In this document: positions 38,557-48,448 of the stretch, piece after piece | How positions within the stretch are numbered: the stretch's first letter is position 1 | How the letters are laid out: each line of letters begins with the position of its first letter | Assembly: GCF_022829635.1 (NCBI RefSeq) | Contig: NZ_JAKSYO010000089.1 | Span: forward strand, 80,573 to 144,572 | DNA: 64,000 nucleotides | Direction: 5' to 3' | Source: Methylobacterium sp. E-066 | GTDB lineage: Bacteria; Pseudomonadota; Alphaproteobacteria; Rhizobiales; Beijerinckiaceae | The notes under the pieces: model-generated | The model's input: the letters and a program-made list of their open reading frames with translations, nothing else | Told to the model about the DNA's origin: nothing | Database searches by the model: none | Program-made: the position numbers and the translations under genes

Positions 38557-40662
38557 GTGGCACAGATCGACCGTAACATTGCCGTCGCGACCTGGCTCGC
38601 GCCGGTCCATTCGGCACAACCGGAGCGGCCGGGCCCGACCCGGCCCGAGACCACCGCCGAGTTCGGCGACCTGTGGCGCATCCTGTGGCGGCGCAAGCGC
38701 ACCGTGCTGGGCACCGCCCTGGTTCTTGGCCTGCTGGTCCTGGCCTATGCCCTGATCACCCCGTCCCTCTACACCGCCACCGCGCAGATCCTGATCGACC
38801 CGCGCGACCGGCAGGTGGTGCTGAACGACGTCAATCCCGGCGCCCTCTCGCCGGATGGCGGCATCGCCCAGGTCGAAAGCCAGGTGAAGGTGATCGAATC
38901 GGACGCGGTCCTCGGCCGGGCCGTGACGCAGGCGCATCTGGAGACCGAGCCGGGATTCGGTGTCGCCCAGGAGGGGTTGATGTCCCGCACCGTCGCGTCG
39001 CTGCGGGAGATGGTGCTCGGCCCCAAGCCCGAGCGACCGGTGGATTCGCGCGGCCGGGCCCTCGATCAGCTGCGGCGCAAGCTCGCGGTCAAGCGCGCCG
39101 ACAAGGTGTTCGTGATCGACGTGGTCGTCACCACGGTGGATCCGGACCTGTCCGCCCGAATCGTCAACGCCATCGCCAACGCGTACCTCGCCGACCAGAC
39201 CGAGGCGCGCTCCGACGCCGCCAAGCGCGCCTCGGGCGACCTGCGCGGGCGCCTCGACGAACTGCGCAACGCGGTGAACGCCGCCGACAAGAAGCTCGAG
39301 GATTACAAGGCCCGCAACGGCCTGATTGCGTCGAGCGGCCGGCTCGTGAACGAGCAGCAGCTCACGGATTCGAACGCCCGGCTGGTGGCCGCCCGGGGCC
39401 GGACCGCCGAAGCGAAGGCGCGCCTTCAGGGCATCAAGGATGCGCGCGGCCAGGCGATCGGCTCCGGGGCGATGCCGGAGGCGGTCCAATCCTCGGCGGT
39501 CGACCGGCTGCGCGGCCAGTACGCCGAGCTCACCGCCAAGGAGGCGGATCTGCGCACCAATCTGGGCGAGCGCCATCCCTACATCGCCGCGGTGCGCACG
39601 CAGATGCAGGATGTCCGCAGGCTGATCGACGCCGAATTGAACCGCATCGCCGGGGCGGCCGAGACCGAGTACCAGCGCGCCCTCGCCAACGAGAAGTCGA
39701 TCGCCGCCGATCTGGAGAAGCTGCAGCGGCAATCGGCGGTGACCGCGCAATCCTCGGTGCAGCTGCGCGAACTGGAGCGAGAGGTCGAGGCGGCGCGCAC
39801 GGTCTACAACACGTTCCTGGTCCGCACCCGCGAGATCAAGGAGCAGTCGGCCATCGACAGCTCGAACGCCCGGATCATCACCTCGGCCCGGCCGCCGCAG
39901 GATGCGAGCTGGCCGCCGCGGCTGATCCTGGTCGCCGCCGCCCTGGCGGGCGGCCTCGGCCTCGGCGCCGGCCTCGCGCTGACCCGGGAATACCTGGAGC
40001 CGACGGTGCTGTCGCCGCGCCAGCTGGAGCGGCTGTCGAACGCCCCCGTGGTCGCGGTAATCCCGGGGCTGCAGCCGGGCGGGGCCAGCACCGCGGCCGC
40101 GCATTTCACCCTGGACCATCTCGCCAGCGACGCGGGAACGCGCAGCCGGTCGCTGGTGCTGCTGGTCACCTCCGGCGAGGCCGAGGCGTCCGAGCGCCGG
40201 TCGGTGATCGCGCTGCTCGCCTCGGTGGCGGTGGCCCGCGGCGACCGGGTGCTGCTGATCGATGCGGACCTGCGCGCCGACGGCGCCGGCACGGCCGGCC
40301 TCCTCGACGTCCTGCGCGGCGAGCAGAGCCTCAACGCGGTGACGCAGGTCGATCCGAAGACGGGTGCCCGGAGGATCGGGCTCGGCGATACCCAGAAGCC
40401 GATGCGTGACGCGCTCGTGCCGGCCCATATCGAGCGCTTTCTCGCGGGCGTGAAAGGCCGGTTCGAGCTGGTCATCGTCGATGGCGGCGTGCTCTCCGAG
40501 AACCTGCGGCTCGGCCCGATCGCCGCGGCGGCCGACCGGCTGCTGCTGGTCGTCTGCAACGGCGCCACCCGCCAGCGCGACCTGATCGACCTCGTCGACA
40601 CCTCCGAGGCCCTTGGCCGACCGGTCTCGGGCTCCCTGCTGCTCGACCGGCGCAGCGCGTGA
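38557..40662 (+). CDS. Wzc/GumC-like polysaccharide co-polymerase with degenerate kinase domain
   Basis: 701-residue inner-membrane protein that should control chain length and export of an exopolysaccharide. TM1 is at about 48-68, the periplasmic Wzz domain with long coiled coils spans about 70-450 (GNVR-type ending LEREVEAARTVYNTFLVRT), and TM2 is at about 455-478. The C-terminal BY-kinase-like domain (from ~530) keeps the Walker A' strand RVLLIDADLR, but the P-loop reads SGEAEASERRS without GKS/T, Walker B reads VIVDGG, and no terminal Tyr cluster exists. It is thus probably not an active tyrosine kinase. The stop overlaps the next gene by four bases. Confidence 0.88.
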   Translation: MAQIDRNIAVATWLAPVHSAQPERPGPTRPETTAEFGDLWRILWRRKRTVLGTALVLGLLVLAYALITPSLYTATAQILIDPRDRQVVLNDVNPGALSPDGGIAQVESQVKVIESDAVLGRAVTQAHLETEPGFGVAQEGLMSRTVASLREMVLGPKPERPVDSRGRALDQLRRKLAVKRADKVFVIDVVVTTVDPDLSARIVNAIANAYLADQTEARSDAAKRASGDLRGRLDELRNAVNAADKKLEDYKARNGLIASSGRLVNEQQLTDSNARLVAARGRTAEAKARLQGIKDARGQAIGSGAMPEAVQSSAVDRLRGQYAELTAKEADLRTNLGERHPYIAAVRTQMQDVRRLIDAELNRIAGAAETEYQRALANEKSIAADLEKLQRQSAVTAQSSVQLRELEREVEAARTVYNTFLVRTREIKEQSAIDSSNARIITSARPPQDASWPPRLILVAAALAGGLGLGAGLALTREYLEPTVLSPRQLERLSNAPVVAVIPGLQPGGASTAAAHFTLDHLASDAGTRSRSLVLLVTSGEAEASERRSVIALLASVAVARGDRVLLIDADLRADGAGTAGLLDVLRGEQSLNAVTQVDPKTGARRIGLGDTQKPMRDALVPAHIERFLAGVKGRFELVIVDGGVLSENLRLGPIAAAADRLLLVVCNGATRQRDLIDLVDTSEALGRPVSGSLLLDRRSA

Positions 40663-41954
40663 GCACGGCGCGGCCCGCGGGTTTCGCGCATCGGCAGGCG
40701 GCGCGGACGCGGCCCGGCGCCGGCCTGGCCCGGGTGGAGTCGCTGGCCTTCGTGCTGCTGACCCTGGTGCTGGTCGGCGTGTCGGGTGGCCTGCTCTGGG
40801 CGCTCGGCCTCAACTACGACGGGATCAGCGGCTCGGCGCCCTCAAAGATCCATCCGGCGACCTACATGGCGGTCGCGCTCGTCGGCTGGACGATGCTGCG
40901 GGCCGGCAATCCGGTGATCCCGGTGGCCCAGGCGCTCAACCGCCGGCCGGCCTGCGTGCTGCTCGCCACCTGCGGCGTGCTGCTCCTCGTGCTGATCGCG
41001 GCCCGCGGCGGCACGGGACTGGCCGGCTCGATCGACACCTTCGTGCTGGCCGGGCTGATCCCGATCCTGCTGATGGATCGTGACGCCGCGACCCTGCGGC
41101 GGGTTGAGACCGTGTTCCACCTGATGATGCTCGCCAACGCGCTGCTCGGCCTGTTCGAGTTCGCCAGCGGCCAGCGCTTCTTCCCGTTCCGGTTCGACGG
41201 CATGGCGTTCGAGACCGATACGCGCTCGGCCGCACTCCAGGGCCACCCACTGGTCAACGCGACGCTCACCGCCTGCTACATCCTGGCGCTGGCGAATGGC
41301 GGTGGCCGGCTGAGTCCGGCGCTCCGGGCCGGAATGATCGCCGTGCAGCTCGTAGCGCTCGTCACGTTCGGCGGCCGGTCGGCCACGGTGACCACCCTGG
41401 CGCTCGGCGGAATGGTCGGGCTGGTCGCCCTCAACCGGACCCTGCGGAGCAACCGGATCCCCCTGATCGGCGCGGCCTGCGCCTGCTTCGTCCTGACGGC
41501 GCTGCCGGTGATGGTCGCAATCCTGGCGGCCGTGGGGTTCTTCGATACCCTGCTCAGCCGGTTCGTCTCCGATGGCGGCAGCGCCCAGGCCCGGGTCGAC
41601 ATGCTGGCGATCTTCGACGCCATCCCGTTCCGGCAATTGCTGCTCGCCCCGGACCTCCTGCAGGTGAGCACCCTGCGGCGGATCTACGGCCTGGAATGGG
41701 GCATCGAGAACTCGATCGTCTCCGACGTGCTCTACCACGGCATCCTGGTGACGACGCTGCTGGTCGTGGCGGTGGGGCTCTATCTCGGCGAGATCGCCCG
41801 CCATTGCCGGCGCGGCGTCTGGCTGCCGATCCTGACCTTCGTGATCCTGGTCAACACCTTCGAGGGTTTGGCGGGGAAGACCACGATGCTCGCGAAGTTC
41901 GCGATGATGCTGATCGTGTTGTTTCCGCCGGGTGCTCCGCGGGAGCGAGGCTGA
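40659..41954 (+). CDS. VpsF-family / O-antigen-polymerase-like membrane protein
   Basis: 431-residue multi-pass inner-membrane protein with about ten hydrophobic segments. Its layout and the central loop with FEFASGQRFFPFRFDGM and HPLVNATLTACYI match Wzy/VpsF-type polysaccharide polymerases. It would polymerise lipid-linked repeat units at the periplasmic face. GTG start overlapping the upstream stop (GTGA) indicates coupling to the Wzc-like gene. Transcription probably ends in the repeat region that follows. Confidence 0.83.
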   Translation: MSTARPAGFAHRQAARTRPGAGLARVESLAFVLLTLVLVGVSGGLLWALGLNYDGISGSAPSKIHPATYMAVALVGWTMLRAGNPVIPVAQALNRRPACVLLATCGVLLLVLIAARGGTGLAGSIDTFVLAGLIPILLMDRDAATLRRVETVFHLMMLANALLGLFEFASGQRFFPFRFDGMAFETDTRSAALQGHPLVNATLTACYILALANGGGRLSPALRAGMIAVQLVALVTFGGRSATVTTLALGGMVGLVALNRTLRSNRIPLIGAACACFVLTALPVMVAILAAVGFFDTLLSRFVSDGGSAQARVDMLAIFDAIPFRQLLLAPDLLQVSTLRRIYGLEWGIENSIVSDVLYHGILVTTLLVVAVGLYLGEIARHCRRGVWLPILTFVILVNTFEGLAGKTTMLAKFAMMLIVLFPPGAPRERG

Positions 41955-41983
41955 CACTTCGGTCGGCCCTACCCCCGGCTCCT

Positions 41984-42118
41984 CCCACCCACCCCCTCAT
42001 CCTGAGGTGACGGAGCGAAGCGCAGGCCTCGAAGGAGCATTCCAGCCAGCCGCGCGATCCATGGAGGTCTCCTTCGAGGCTCGCTGCGCTCGCGCCTCAG
42101 GATGAGGGGGTGGGTGGG
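41984..42118. repeat. dispersed palindromic repeat, family 1, copy B
   Basis: Element of 135 bases with perfect 24-base inverted ends (left 41984-42007, right 42095-42118; the outer part is CCCACCCACCCCCTCATCC). The inner part carries GGCCTCGAAGGAGC, CCAGCCAGCCGCGCGAT and CTCCTTCGAGGCTCGCTGCGC, shared with copies near 16170 and 63800. It lies between two convergent polysaccharide genes and could act as a bidirectional terminator. Confidence 0.92.
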
Positions 42119-42169
42119 AAAAGTCCCCCCGCGCCGAACCGGCTTGCCTAATCGGCCGCCACGATCAGC

Positions 42170-43420
42170 CTACCTCCGCCCTCCAAGTCCGAGCGCAGCC
42201 ACCAGCGCCGGATCGATGGCATGGGCGTCGTCCATCAGCCCCAGCCCGTCGAACAGGTTCCAGAATGACCAGGCGAAGCCCGCCTGTTCCGCCGCGCGCC
42301 GCACGTCGCCGAGATAGGCCGCGCGGTCCGCGGCCCGCGAGGCCGTGTAGCGAGAATCGGTTCGAAGCGCCCCGAACTCCCCCATCAGCACGTGCTGGGC
42401 CGGGATCCCGTAGAGGTCAGCCCAGGTCGAGACCGGGGCTAGCGCCGTCGCCAGGTAGGCCGGACCCGGCTCGGCCTCGCCATATTCGCGCAGCTTGGCC
42501 TCGATCACGGCGAGGTCGCGGGCTTTCTCGGCCTGCGGGACCGCACGGTCGGCCGCCATGCGCGCGCGGATCGCCGCGAGGGTCTCCGGCAGGCGCGCCG
42601 GATTACCCGGCCAGGGCACGGCATTCAGCCAGCGGTAGAACGGCTCCTCGGTGAGCCAGGTCGCCCCCTGATGCGAGAACAGGTAGGGCTCATAGAAGTG
42701 GAAGGTGTAGAGCAACGGCGCGAACCGGGCGAAGGATGCCGGGTCGAGGGCCGTCAGACCCGAGACGAGGCTGCCGCAGGCGCCGGTCGCCACGAGAGTC
42801 AGGTCCGGCGCGGCGTCCCGAGCGGCGGTTAGGAGCCCGGTCTGGACACGGTTCCAGGCGCCGGCCCCGCAGGCCTGCGGCGGCTCGTTGACCGGCTCCA
42901 GACCCACCCGGCCGGTGCCCTTCCGGGCGCAGAGCCGGGCCAGCTCGGCGATCAGCTCGCGATAGGCTGGGTAGAGCGGCGCCCGATCTGAGCCGTAGAA
43001 GGCATCCGGCGTGTAGTGGTGCGTGGCGGCATTCGCCTGGACGTTGACGAGGACGCGCATCCCGGTCGCCAGCACGTCGTCGATCGCGCTCGACAGGGTG
43101 CCGAGGAGCTCGGCGCGGCGGGCGCCTGTGAAGGCCACGAACGGTCCGGGATCCAGCGGAAGCCGCGCGAAGTCGAAACCCAGGCCGGCGAGGCGGCGCA
43201 GGTCGTCCCGGGTCGGCACGGGGCGGTCGGCCTGGAACGGCGGCCAGGCGTAGTCGATGCGCGGCGCCGGGAACTCGGTGGTGAGCGAGAACCACGGCCA
43301 CAGGGCGATGCCCCGACGCAGCGGAAGCGGCTCGGGGCCGGAGGCGGCCGGCAACGCGCCGGCCCCCGCGACCGCGAGGCCGCCGGCCAGCACCTGCCGA
43401 CGGCTGGCGCTGGCCCTCAC
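42170..43420 (-). CDS. Tat-exported glycoside hydrolase family 5 (cellulase-like)
   Basis: 416-residue secreted endoglycanase. The N-terminus has a twin-arginine signal (SRRQVLAGGLAVAGAGALPAA). The GH5 TIM barrel follows: acid/base Glu179 in LEPVNEP and nucleophile Glu348 in LMGEFG. It may trim or release the polymer made by the neighbouring genes. GTG start overlapping the upstream glycosyltransferase stop by four bases (GTGA). The frame is open 123 bases further but that part overlaps the glycosyltransferase. Confidence 0.88.
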   Translation of the reverse strand: MRASASRRQVLAGGLAVAGAGALPAASGPEPLPLRRGIALWPWFSLTTEFPAPRIDYAWPPFQADRPVPTRDDLRRLAGLGFDFARLPLDPGPFVAFTGARRAELLGTLSSAIDDVLATGMRVLVNVQANAATHHYTPDAFYGSDRAPLYPAYRELIAELARLCARKGTGRVGLEPVNEPPQACGAGAWNRVQTGLLTAARDAAPDLTLVATGACGSLVSGLTALDPASFARFAPLLYTFHFYEPYLFSHQGATWLTEEPFYRWLNAVPWPGNPARLPETLAAIRARMAADRAVPQAEKARDLAVIEAKLREYGEAEPGPAYLATALAPVSTWADLYGIPAQHVLMGEFGALRTDSRYTASRAADRAAYLGDVRRAAEQAGFAWSFWNLFDGLGLMDDAHAIDPALVAALGLGGRR

Positions 43421-44598
43421 CCGTCGATCTCGGCCGCCGCCTGGACCGGACTCGCCTCCGCGCTCGGTCGCGCCCGCGAAAGCCGCGGGTAGCCGCCGAC
43501 CCGGCGCAGCTCGTCTTCGTAGGCGGCCAGAATATCGTCCCAACGGAAACGCTCGGCCTGCCTGCGCGCCGCTTTACCAGCGGCAACCACCGCGTCGTCA
43601 TCGGCGAGGACCCGCTCGATCGCGGCGGCGCAGCTGTCGCCATCGGTGAAGTAGAACTGACCGTCGCCGGCTGTGCCGCGGTTGAACGGGTTGTCGTGGG
43701 CGATCACGGCGTTGCCGGCCCAGAGCGCCTCCACCAGCGACGGGTTGGTGCCGCCGACCGTGTGGCCGTGGAGATAGGCGCGCGCGTGGACGCGCAGGCT
43801 CTGGACCATCTCGGGATCGTAGATCGCCCCCGGCATCAGCACCTCCAGCCCGGCCGCGTCCTCGACCGCGCGGTGATAGGCGTTGCCGACCTTCAACGTT
43901 CCGAGCACCACGAGCCGCATGCCCCGCGGCTTGCGTGAGAACGTTTCGACGAGGGTCAGAATGTTGTTGTCGGGCTCGATGCGGGCGATCGAGACCAGGT
44001 AACGGCCCGGCTCGAGCCCGAGGGTCGGCGGCCCCAGATCCGCCGGCGGCGGATCGCCCCCGTAGGGAATCGTCGCGATGGCGCTGCGCGGGCGGCGGCG
44101 GGCGAGGTGGTCGGCGATGGCCGGGTGGTCGGCGACGAGCCGCTGCGACGACCACGCCGCGATCCACTCGCTCAGGTAGAAGAACGCCCGCACCGGCAGC
44201 GGCCATTTCGGCCGGCGCCACTCGATCCCGTCCATGTTGGTCAGGATCTTGGCGCCGCGCGCCCGCAGGTAGGGCAGGAACGCCGCGCCGTTATAGCCGA
44301 GCACCAGGCAGACGCCGCCCCGCGCCGCCGCGTCGTGCGCGCAGATCGCATCGAAGGCCAAGGTCGCGGCCGGCCCGCGGAGCGCCACCTCCACGGTGAT
44401 CAGGTCGATGCCGTTCCAGGTCCGGGTCGAGACCCGGTTCCGCACCCGCTCGACCTCCGCTTGGCAATACACGCCGACCCGCCAGCCGCGACCAGCGAGA
44501 TAGAGCGCGAGCCGTTCGGCGAAAGTCTCGAAGCCGCCATGGGCGGCCGGAATCCCGCGCGTCCCAAGAATAAGTAGTGTGGGCGCATCGACGGGCAC
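43417..44598 (-). CDS. GT4 glycosyltransferase (DUF1972-type)
   Basis: 393-residue cytosolic glycosyltransferase with an N-terminal DUF1972 segment (LLILGTRGIPAAHGGFETFAE) and a C-terminal GT-B fold donor domain (YLHGHTVGGTNPSLVEALWAGN, the EX7E-like nucleotide-sugar region). Related proteins are rhamnosyltransferases of polysaccharide loci. GTG start. Divergent from the next glycosyltransferase across a 108-base AT-richer gap that must hold both promoters. Confidence 0.9.
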   Translation of the reverse strand: MPVDAPTLLILGTRGIPAAHGGFETFAERLALYLAGRGWRVGVYCQAEVERVRNRVSTRTWNGIDLITVEVALRGPAATLAFDAICAHDAAARGGVCLVLGYNGAAFLPYLRARGAKILTNMDGIEWRRPKWPLPVRAFFYLSEWIAAWSSQRLVADHPAIADHLARRRPRSAIATIPYGGDPPPADLGPPTLGLEPGRYLVSIARIEPDNNILTLVETFSRKPRGMRLVVLGTLKVGNAYHRAVEDAAGLEVLMPGAIYDPEMVQSLRVHARAYLHGHTVGGTNPSLVEALWAGNAVIAHDNPFNRGTAGDGQFYFTDGDSCAAAIERVLADDDAVVAAGKAARRQAERFRWDDILAAYEDELRRVGGYPRLSRARPSAEASPVQAAAEIDG

Positions 44599-44706
44599 GG
44601 CTCTTCCTTTCTTGTTAGCGGCTCATATTGTACGGAGACAGGAATAACGGTCGCCTAAACAGGCGATACAACTCACAGTTGTTATAGCCTGATAAGTATT
44701 CATCTT

Positions 44707-46062
44707 ATGGTAGATAGCTCGATACTCGCGACACCTTCTAGCCCAGTTGGCGCCCGTGGGGCATCGCATCCGTTCGCTTTTGGGCCGGAGACCGCGCAGA
44801 ACCTGCAGCGTGATGCGTTCACCGCCGAGCCGGGAGCCGCCGGGGCGGGGGGCACGTTCGCCTTTGGGCGTGCGCACGGAAGCGCGCCGGTCAATCGCAT
44901 CACCTGCGTGCACCAGGGCTTCGAGCTCTACGGGTCGGATCGCTGCTTCATCGAGACGGTGCGCACCATCCGGGCCGCCCATCCGGGCGCGCGGATCGAC
45001 GTGGTCCTGCCCCAGCGCGGCCCGATCGTCGCCGCGCTCGAGCCCTATGCCAGCGCCATCGTGATCGAGCCACTGTGGATCCTGCGGCGCAAGAATCTCG
45101 CCCGCCTCGCCACGCTGGGGATGATGGCGCTGCCCTTCGCGGTGGCCCGGGCGCTCCGGCGCCTCCGCGACAGCGACCTCGTCTACATCAACACCACCGT
45201 GGTGGCCGATTATCTGCTGGCCGCACGGCTGCTGCCGGGGCGCAGCATCGTGCACGTGCACGAGATCCCGGAAGGCGCCGTGCTGAAGGTCCTGCGCGGG
45301 CTGATCCGCTGGAGCGGCGCCAACGTGGTGTTCAATTCCCGCGCCACCGAGCGCGCCTACGCGTTGCCCGCGGGGGCCACGGCCCGCGTCGTCTATAACG
45401 GCATCGCCGGACCGGCCGAGCCGAACGGGCGGGCTTACGACGGAACGCGCCCCCTGCGGGTGCTGATGCTCGGCCGAATCAGCCGGATCAAGGGCCAGGA
45501 CGTGCTGGTCGAGGCGCTGGCCTCGCTGCCTGAGGCAGTCCGCAGCCGGATCGAACTGAAGATCGTCGGCAGCGCCTTCGAGGACGCCGCCCGCGAGGAG
45601 GCGCTCGCCGCGCGGATCGCCGAGACTGGCCTGTCGAAGCAGGTGACGCTCCAACCGTTCGTGGACGATCCCTCCGAACTCTATCGTTGGGCCGACGTGG
45701 TGACGATGCCGTCGCAGCGTCCGGAATCGCTGGGCCGGGTGGCGATCGAGGCGATGTCCTACGGCGTGCCGCCGCTGGTCACCGATATCGGCGGCCTCCC
45801 GGAGGTCGTGGCCGACGGCAGGACCGGCTGGATCGTGCCCCCCGGCGGACCGGAGCCGATCGCCGCATTGCTCGCCCGCATCGCCACCGATCCGGCCAGT
45901 TGGCGCGGCTTCGGCCAGGCGGCCCGGACGCGCTACGAGACCCTGTTCTCGGAAGCCTCCGCCGCCGAAGGGATCGACGCCATGGTCCGGGCGATTCTGC
46001 GCGGGCCTCGCAATACTGACGCGGCGGTGACGGCGGAACGGACCGCGCGCCCGACGGCCTGA
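44707..46062 (+). CDS. GT4-family glycosyltransferase
   Basis: 451-residue GT-B glycosyltransferase. After a low-complexity N-terminus (~60 residues) comes the acceptor domain (ITCVHQGFELYGSDRCFIE), then the donor domain with LMLGRISRIKGQDVLVEAL and the E-x7-E motif in PESLGRVAIEAMSYG. Likely adds a sugar to the lipid-linked repeat unit in the cytosol. A GC hairpin (46061-46079, GACCGGA/TCCGGTC) overlaps the stop codon. The 262 bases that follow show nothing else recognisable. Confidence 0.88.
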   Translation: MVDSSILATPSSPVGARGASHPFAFGPETAQNLQRDAFTAEPGAAGAGGTFAFGRAHGSAPVNRITCVHQGFELYGSDRCFIETVRTIRAAHPGARIDVVLPQRGPIVAALEPYASAIVIEPLWILRRKNLARLATLGMMALPFAVARALRRLRDSDLVYINTTVVADYLLAARLLPGRSIVHVHEIPEGAVLKVLRGLIRWSGANVVFNSRATERAYALPAGATARVVYNGIAGPAEPNGRAYDGTRPLRVLMLGRISRIKGQDVLVEALASLPEAVRSRIELKIVGSAFEDAAREEALAARIAETGLSKQVTLQPFVDDPSELYRWADVVTMPSQRPESLGRVAIEAMSYGVPPLVTDIGGLPEVVADGRTGWIVPPGGPEPIAALLARIATDPASWRGFGQAARTRYETLFSEASAAEGIDAMVRAILRGPRNTDAAVTAERTARPTA

Positions 46063-46324
46063 CCGGAGCGCGTCCGGTCTGGGCCTAGCCGCGGCCCAGG
46101 GACCGGACTTCGTCCGCCGCCGATCTTCGGTGGACAAACACCGGTGCTGTCAAATTCAGTAAGTACCGGTCGACGATAATGCTCGCCGTACTGGACGCTG
46201 GCGGTTCGGCGGGTATCGTCGCGCCGGGTTAGGGCGGGGCGCGCTGCGTGCGTTGGGCGTCTCAGGGTAGTCCGGCGGTCACCGCCGGCGCGCAAGCCGG
46301 TCCGGCGGAGGGGAACGCCTCGTC

Positions 46325-47314
46325 ATGGATGTCGTCGGGTTCATCACGCAGATCATCGACCGTGTCTCGGCCGAGAACCTAGTCGCCGCCGGCCTGCTGT
46401 TCGCGACCGCGTTCGGTTGCGCCCTGATCGCCTACCTGCGCACCGCCGAGCGCTACGCGTTCGCCGAGTTCTTCGAGTTCGTGCTGCCACACGAGGTGAT
46501 GACCCACCCCTCCGCCCGGGCCGACCTGCTGTTCTACATCACCCGCAAGGCGATCATGCCGTTCCTGCTGATCCCGGCCGGGGTGACCTTCGTGGTGGCG
46601 GTCGGCTACGCGACCAACCGGGTGCTGGGCACGATTCTCGGCATCGACCAGCCGGTCTTCGGTTCGCCCGGGCCGGTGACCGTGGTGCTATTCACCCTCA
46701 CGATGCTGCTCGCCTACGACCTGTCCTACTACCTCTACCACACGGCCCAGCACCGCTACCCGTTCCTGTGGGAGCTGCATAAGGTCCATCATTCCGCCGA
46801 GGTGATGGTCGGCATCACCAAGGACCGGGTCCACCCCCTCGACGAGCTGATGAACCGCGCCTGGGACGGAGTGATCCCCGGGATCTGCTTCGGGATCTGG
46901 AGCCTGGTCGCCCTCAACCCGGTCGAGCTGACGGTGTTCGGGATCAACGTCTACATCATGCGCAACATCCTGATGATGGATTTCGTGCGCCACACGCATT
47001 TCAAGATCTCGTTCGGCCGGCTCAACGCGGTGATCCTCTGCCCGCACTGGCACCAGCTCCACCACTCGACGGCGCCGCAGCACTACGACAAGAATTTCGG
47101 GCTGCTGTTCTCGTTCTGGGACCGCCTGTTCGGGACCCTGCACGTCCCGGATCCGAACGAGGACTTCACCTTCGGCCTCGTCGATCGGGATGTCGCCGAT
47201 TATCAATCCCTCTCGGGGCTCTACCTTCTGCCCCTGAAGAAGATGGGCCGGCGGATCGCGCGTCAGGTTCGGCGCCTGCGCGGGATCCCCGCCCAGCCTC
47301 GCTCAGGCGCCTGA
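46325..47314 (+). CDS. sterol desaturase / fatty-acid hydroxylase superfamily membrane protein
   Basis: 329-residue integral membrane di-iron enzyme. The His clusters HTAQH (about 138-142), HKVHH (about 152-156) and HWHQLHH (about 241-247) are the diagnostic iron ligands; four or more membrane helices surround them. It probably hydroxylates or desaturates a lipid acyl chain or a hopanoid-like substrate. The acyltransferase gene starts three bases after its stop, so the two are coexpressed. Confidence 0.9.
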   Translation: MDVVGFITQIIDRVSAENLVAAGLLFATAFGCALIAYLRTAERYAFAEFFEFVLPHEVMTHPSARADLLFYITRKAIMPFLLIPAGVTFVVAVGYATNRVLGTILGIDQPVFGSPGPVTVVLFTLTMLLAYDLSYYLYHTAQHRYPFLWELHKVHHSAEVMVGITKDRVHPLDELMNRAWDGVIPGICFGIWSLVALNPVELTVFGINVYIMRNILMMDFVRHTHFKISFGRLNAVILCPHWHQLHHSTAPQHYDKNFGLLFSFWDRLFGTLHVPDPNEDFTFGLVDRDVADYQSLSGLYLLPLKKMGRRIARQVRRLRGIPAQPRSGA

Positions 47315-47317
47315 CCC

Positions 47318-48448
47318 ATGTCTCCGGAACGCTTCGAGATCGTCCGCACCGCCGAGCGGCTGGAAGCCGTCGGACCGGCCTGGACCGAGTTGTGGGCCCG
47401 CAACGGCGCCCTGGTCTTCCAGAGCCATGCCTGGATCTCGGCCTGGTGGGCAAGCGCCCCCGACCGCGAGCGCCGGGCGCTGGCGATCGTGCTGGCTTGG
47501 CGCGGCGATACCCTGGTCGGCATCCTGCCGCTGGCCACCGTGCGGCGAAAAGGATTCCGCGTGCTCGAATGGGCCGCCAAGGACTGCTCCGATTTCGGCG
47601 ACGCCGTGCTGGCGGACCGCACGAATGCCGGGCTCGTCCGGCGGATGTGGCAGCACGCCAGCCGGGCCGGCGGCTTCGACCTCGCCTACCTGAACCGGCT
47701 CCTGCCCGACGCCGCCGCGCGGACCTTGCTCGCACCCGCAGCGGGTGGCCTCCGCCTGCGCCTCAACCACCGCGACGAGGCGAACTGGCGGGTGCGCGGC
47801 CCCTGGCCGACCGGGCAGGCCTGGTTCGACGCGCAGTCGAAGAAGACCCGCCAGAATTACCGCCGCGGTCAGAAATCCATGGGCGAGCACGGCCCGCTGA
47901 CCTTCCGGCTGCTGGGCCCCGAGGAGCCGCTCGGGCCGGTTCTGGACAAGCTGACCCAGTTCAAGCGGGCGTGGCTCGCGACCCATAACCTGCCGTCCAC
48001 CGCCTTCTACGACGAGGGCTCGCAGGCCCTGCCCGCGATGGTCCGGGTGCTGGCCGAGACCGGGCTGCTCCACGCCTTCGTGCTCGAATGCGGCGGAGCG
48101 CTCGTCGCCGTCTCGATCAACTTCGTCCAGGCCGGCACGATGATGGCCTTCGTCACCACCTACGATCCGGCCTTCGAGCGCGGCTCGCCCGGGATGGTGC
48201 TGATGATGGACTACATCATGTGGTCGATCGACCACGGACTGCACACGGTCGACTTCCTGTGCGGCGACGAGGGCTTCAAGGGCCGCTTCGGGACCGAGAG
48301 CCTGACCCTCGCCTCGATGATGGGCGGACGCACCCCGCAGGGCGCGGCGGCGCATCTGGTCGATCGTACCAGGCATGCGCTGCAGCAGCGATTGGGAAGG
48401 TCTGTGCCAGACAACGCTTCGGAGACCCAGGCCGCAGGGGCGGCATAA
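47318..48448 (+). CDS. GNAT-fold acyltransferase (BioF2/CelD-like)
   Basis: 376-residue protein of the Acetyltransf_6 (BioF2-like, CelD) group found in cellulose and exopolysaccharide loci. The C-terminal GNAT module has SKKTRQNYRRGQKSMGEHG (about 168-186) and FLCGDEGFKGRFGTES (near 313). It may transfer an acyl group to the polymer or its lipid carrier. Only three bases separate it from the fatty-acid hydroxylase gene. Confidence 0.85.
   Translation: MSPERFEIVRTAERLEAVGPAWTELWARNGALVFQSHAWISAWWASAPDRERRALAIVLAWRGDTLVGILPLATVRRKGFRVLEWAAKDCSDFGDAVLADRTNAGLVRRMWQHASRAGGFDLAYLNRLLPDAAARTLLAPAAGGLRLRLNHRDEANWRVRGPWPTGQAWFDAQSKKTRQNYRRGQKSMGEHGPLTFRLLGPEEPLGPVLDKLTQFKRAWLATHNLPSTAFYDEGSQALPAMVRVLAETGLLHAFVLECGGALVAVSINFVQAGTMMAFVTTYDPAFERGSPGMVLMMDYIMWSIDHGLHTVDFLCGDEGFKGRFGTESLTLASMMGGRTPQGAAAHLVDRTRHALQQRLGRSVPDNASETQAAGAA

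Noticed and set aside
38356..40428. Minus-strand ORF of 690 codons opposite the Wzc-like gene
   Set aside because: Antisense shadow; the plus-strand frame carries clear Wzz and kinase-like domains.
46061..46079. Hairpin at the end of the GT4 gene as an intrinsic terminator
   Set aside because: Seven-base stem without a T run; may affect stability but does not qualify as a terminator.
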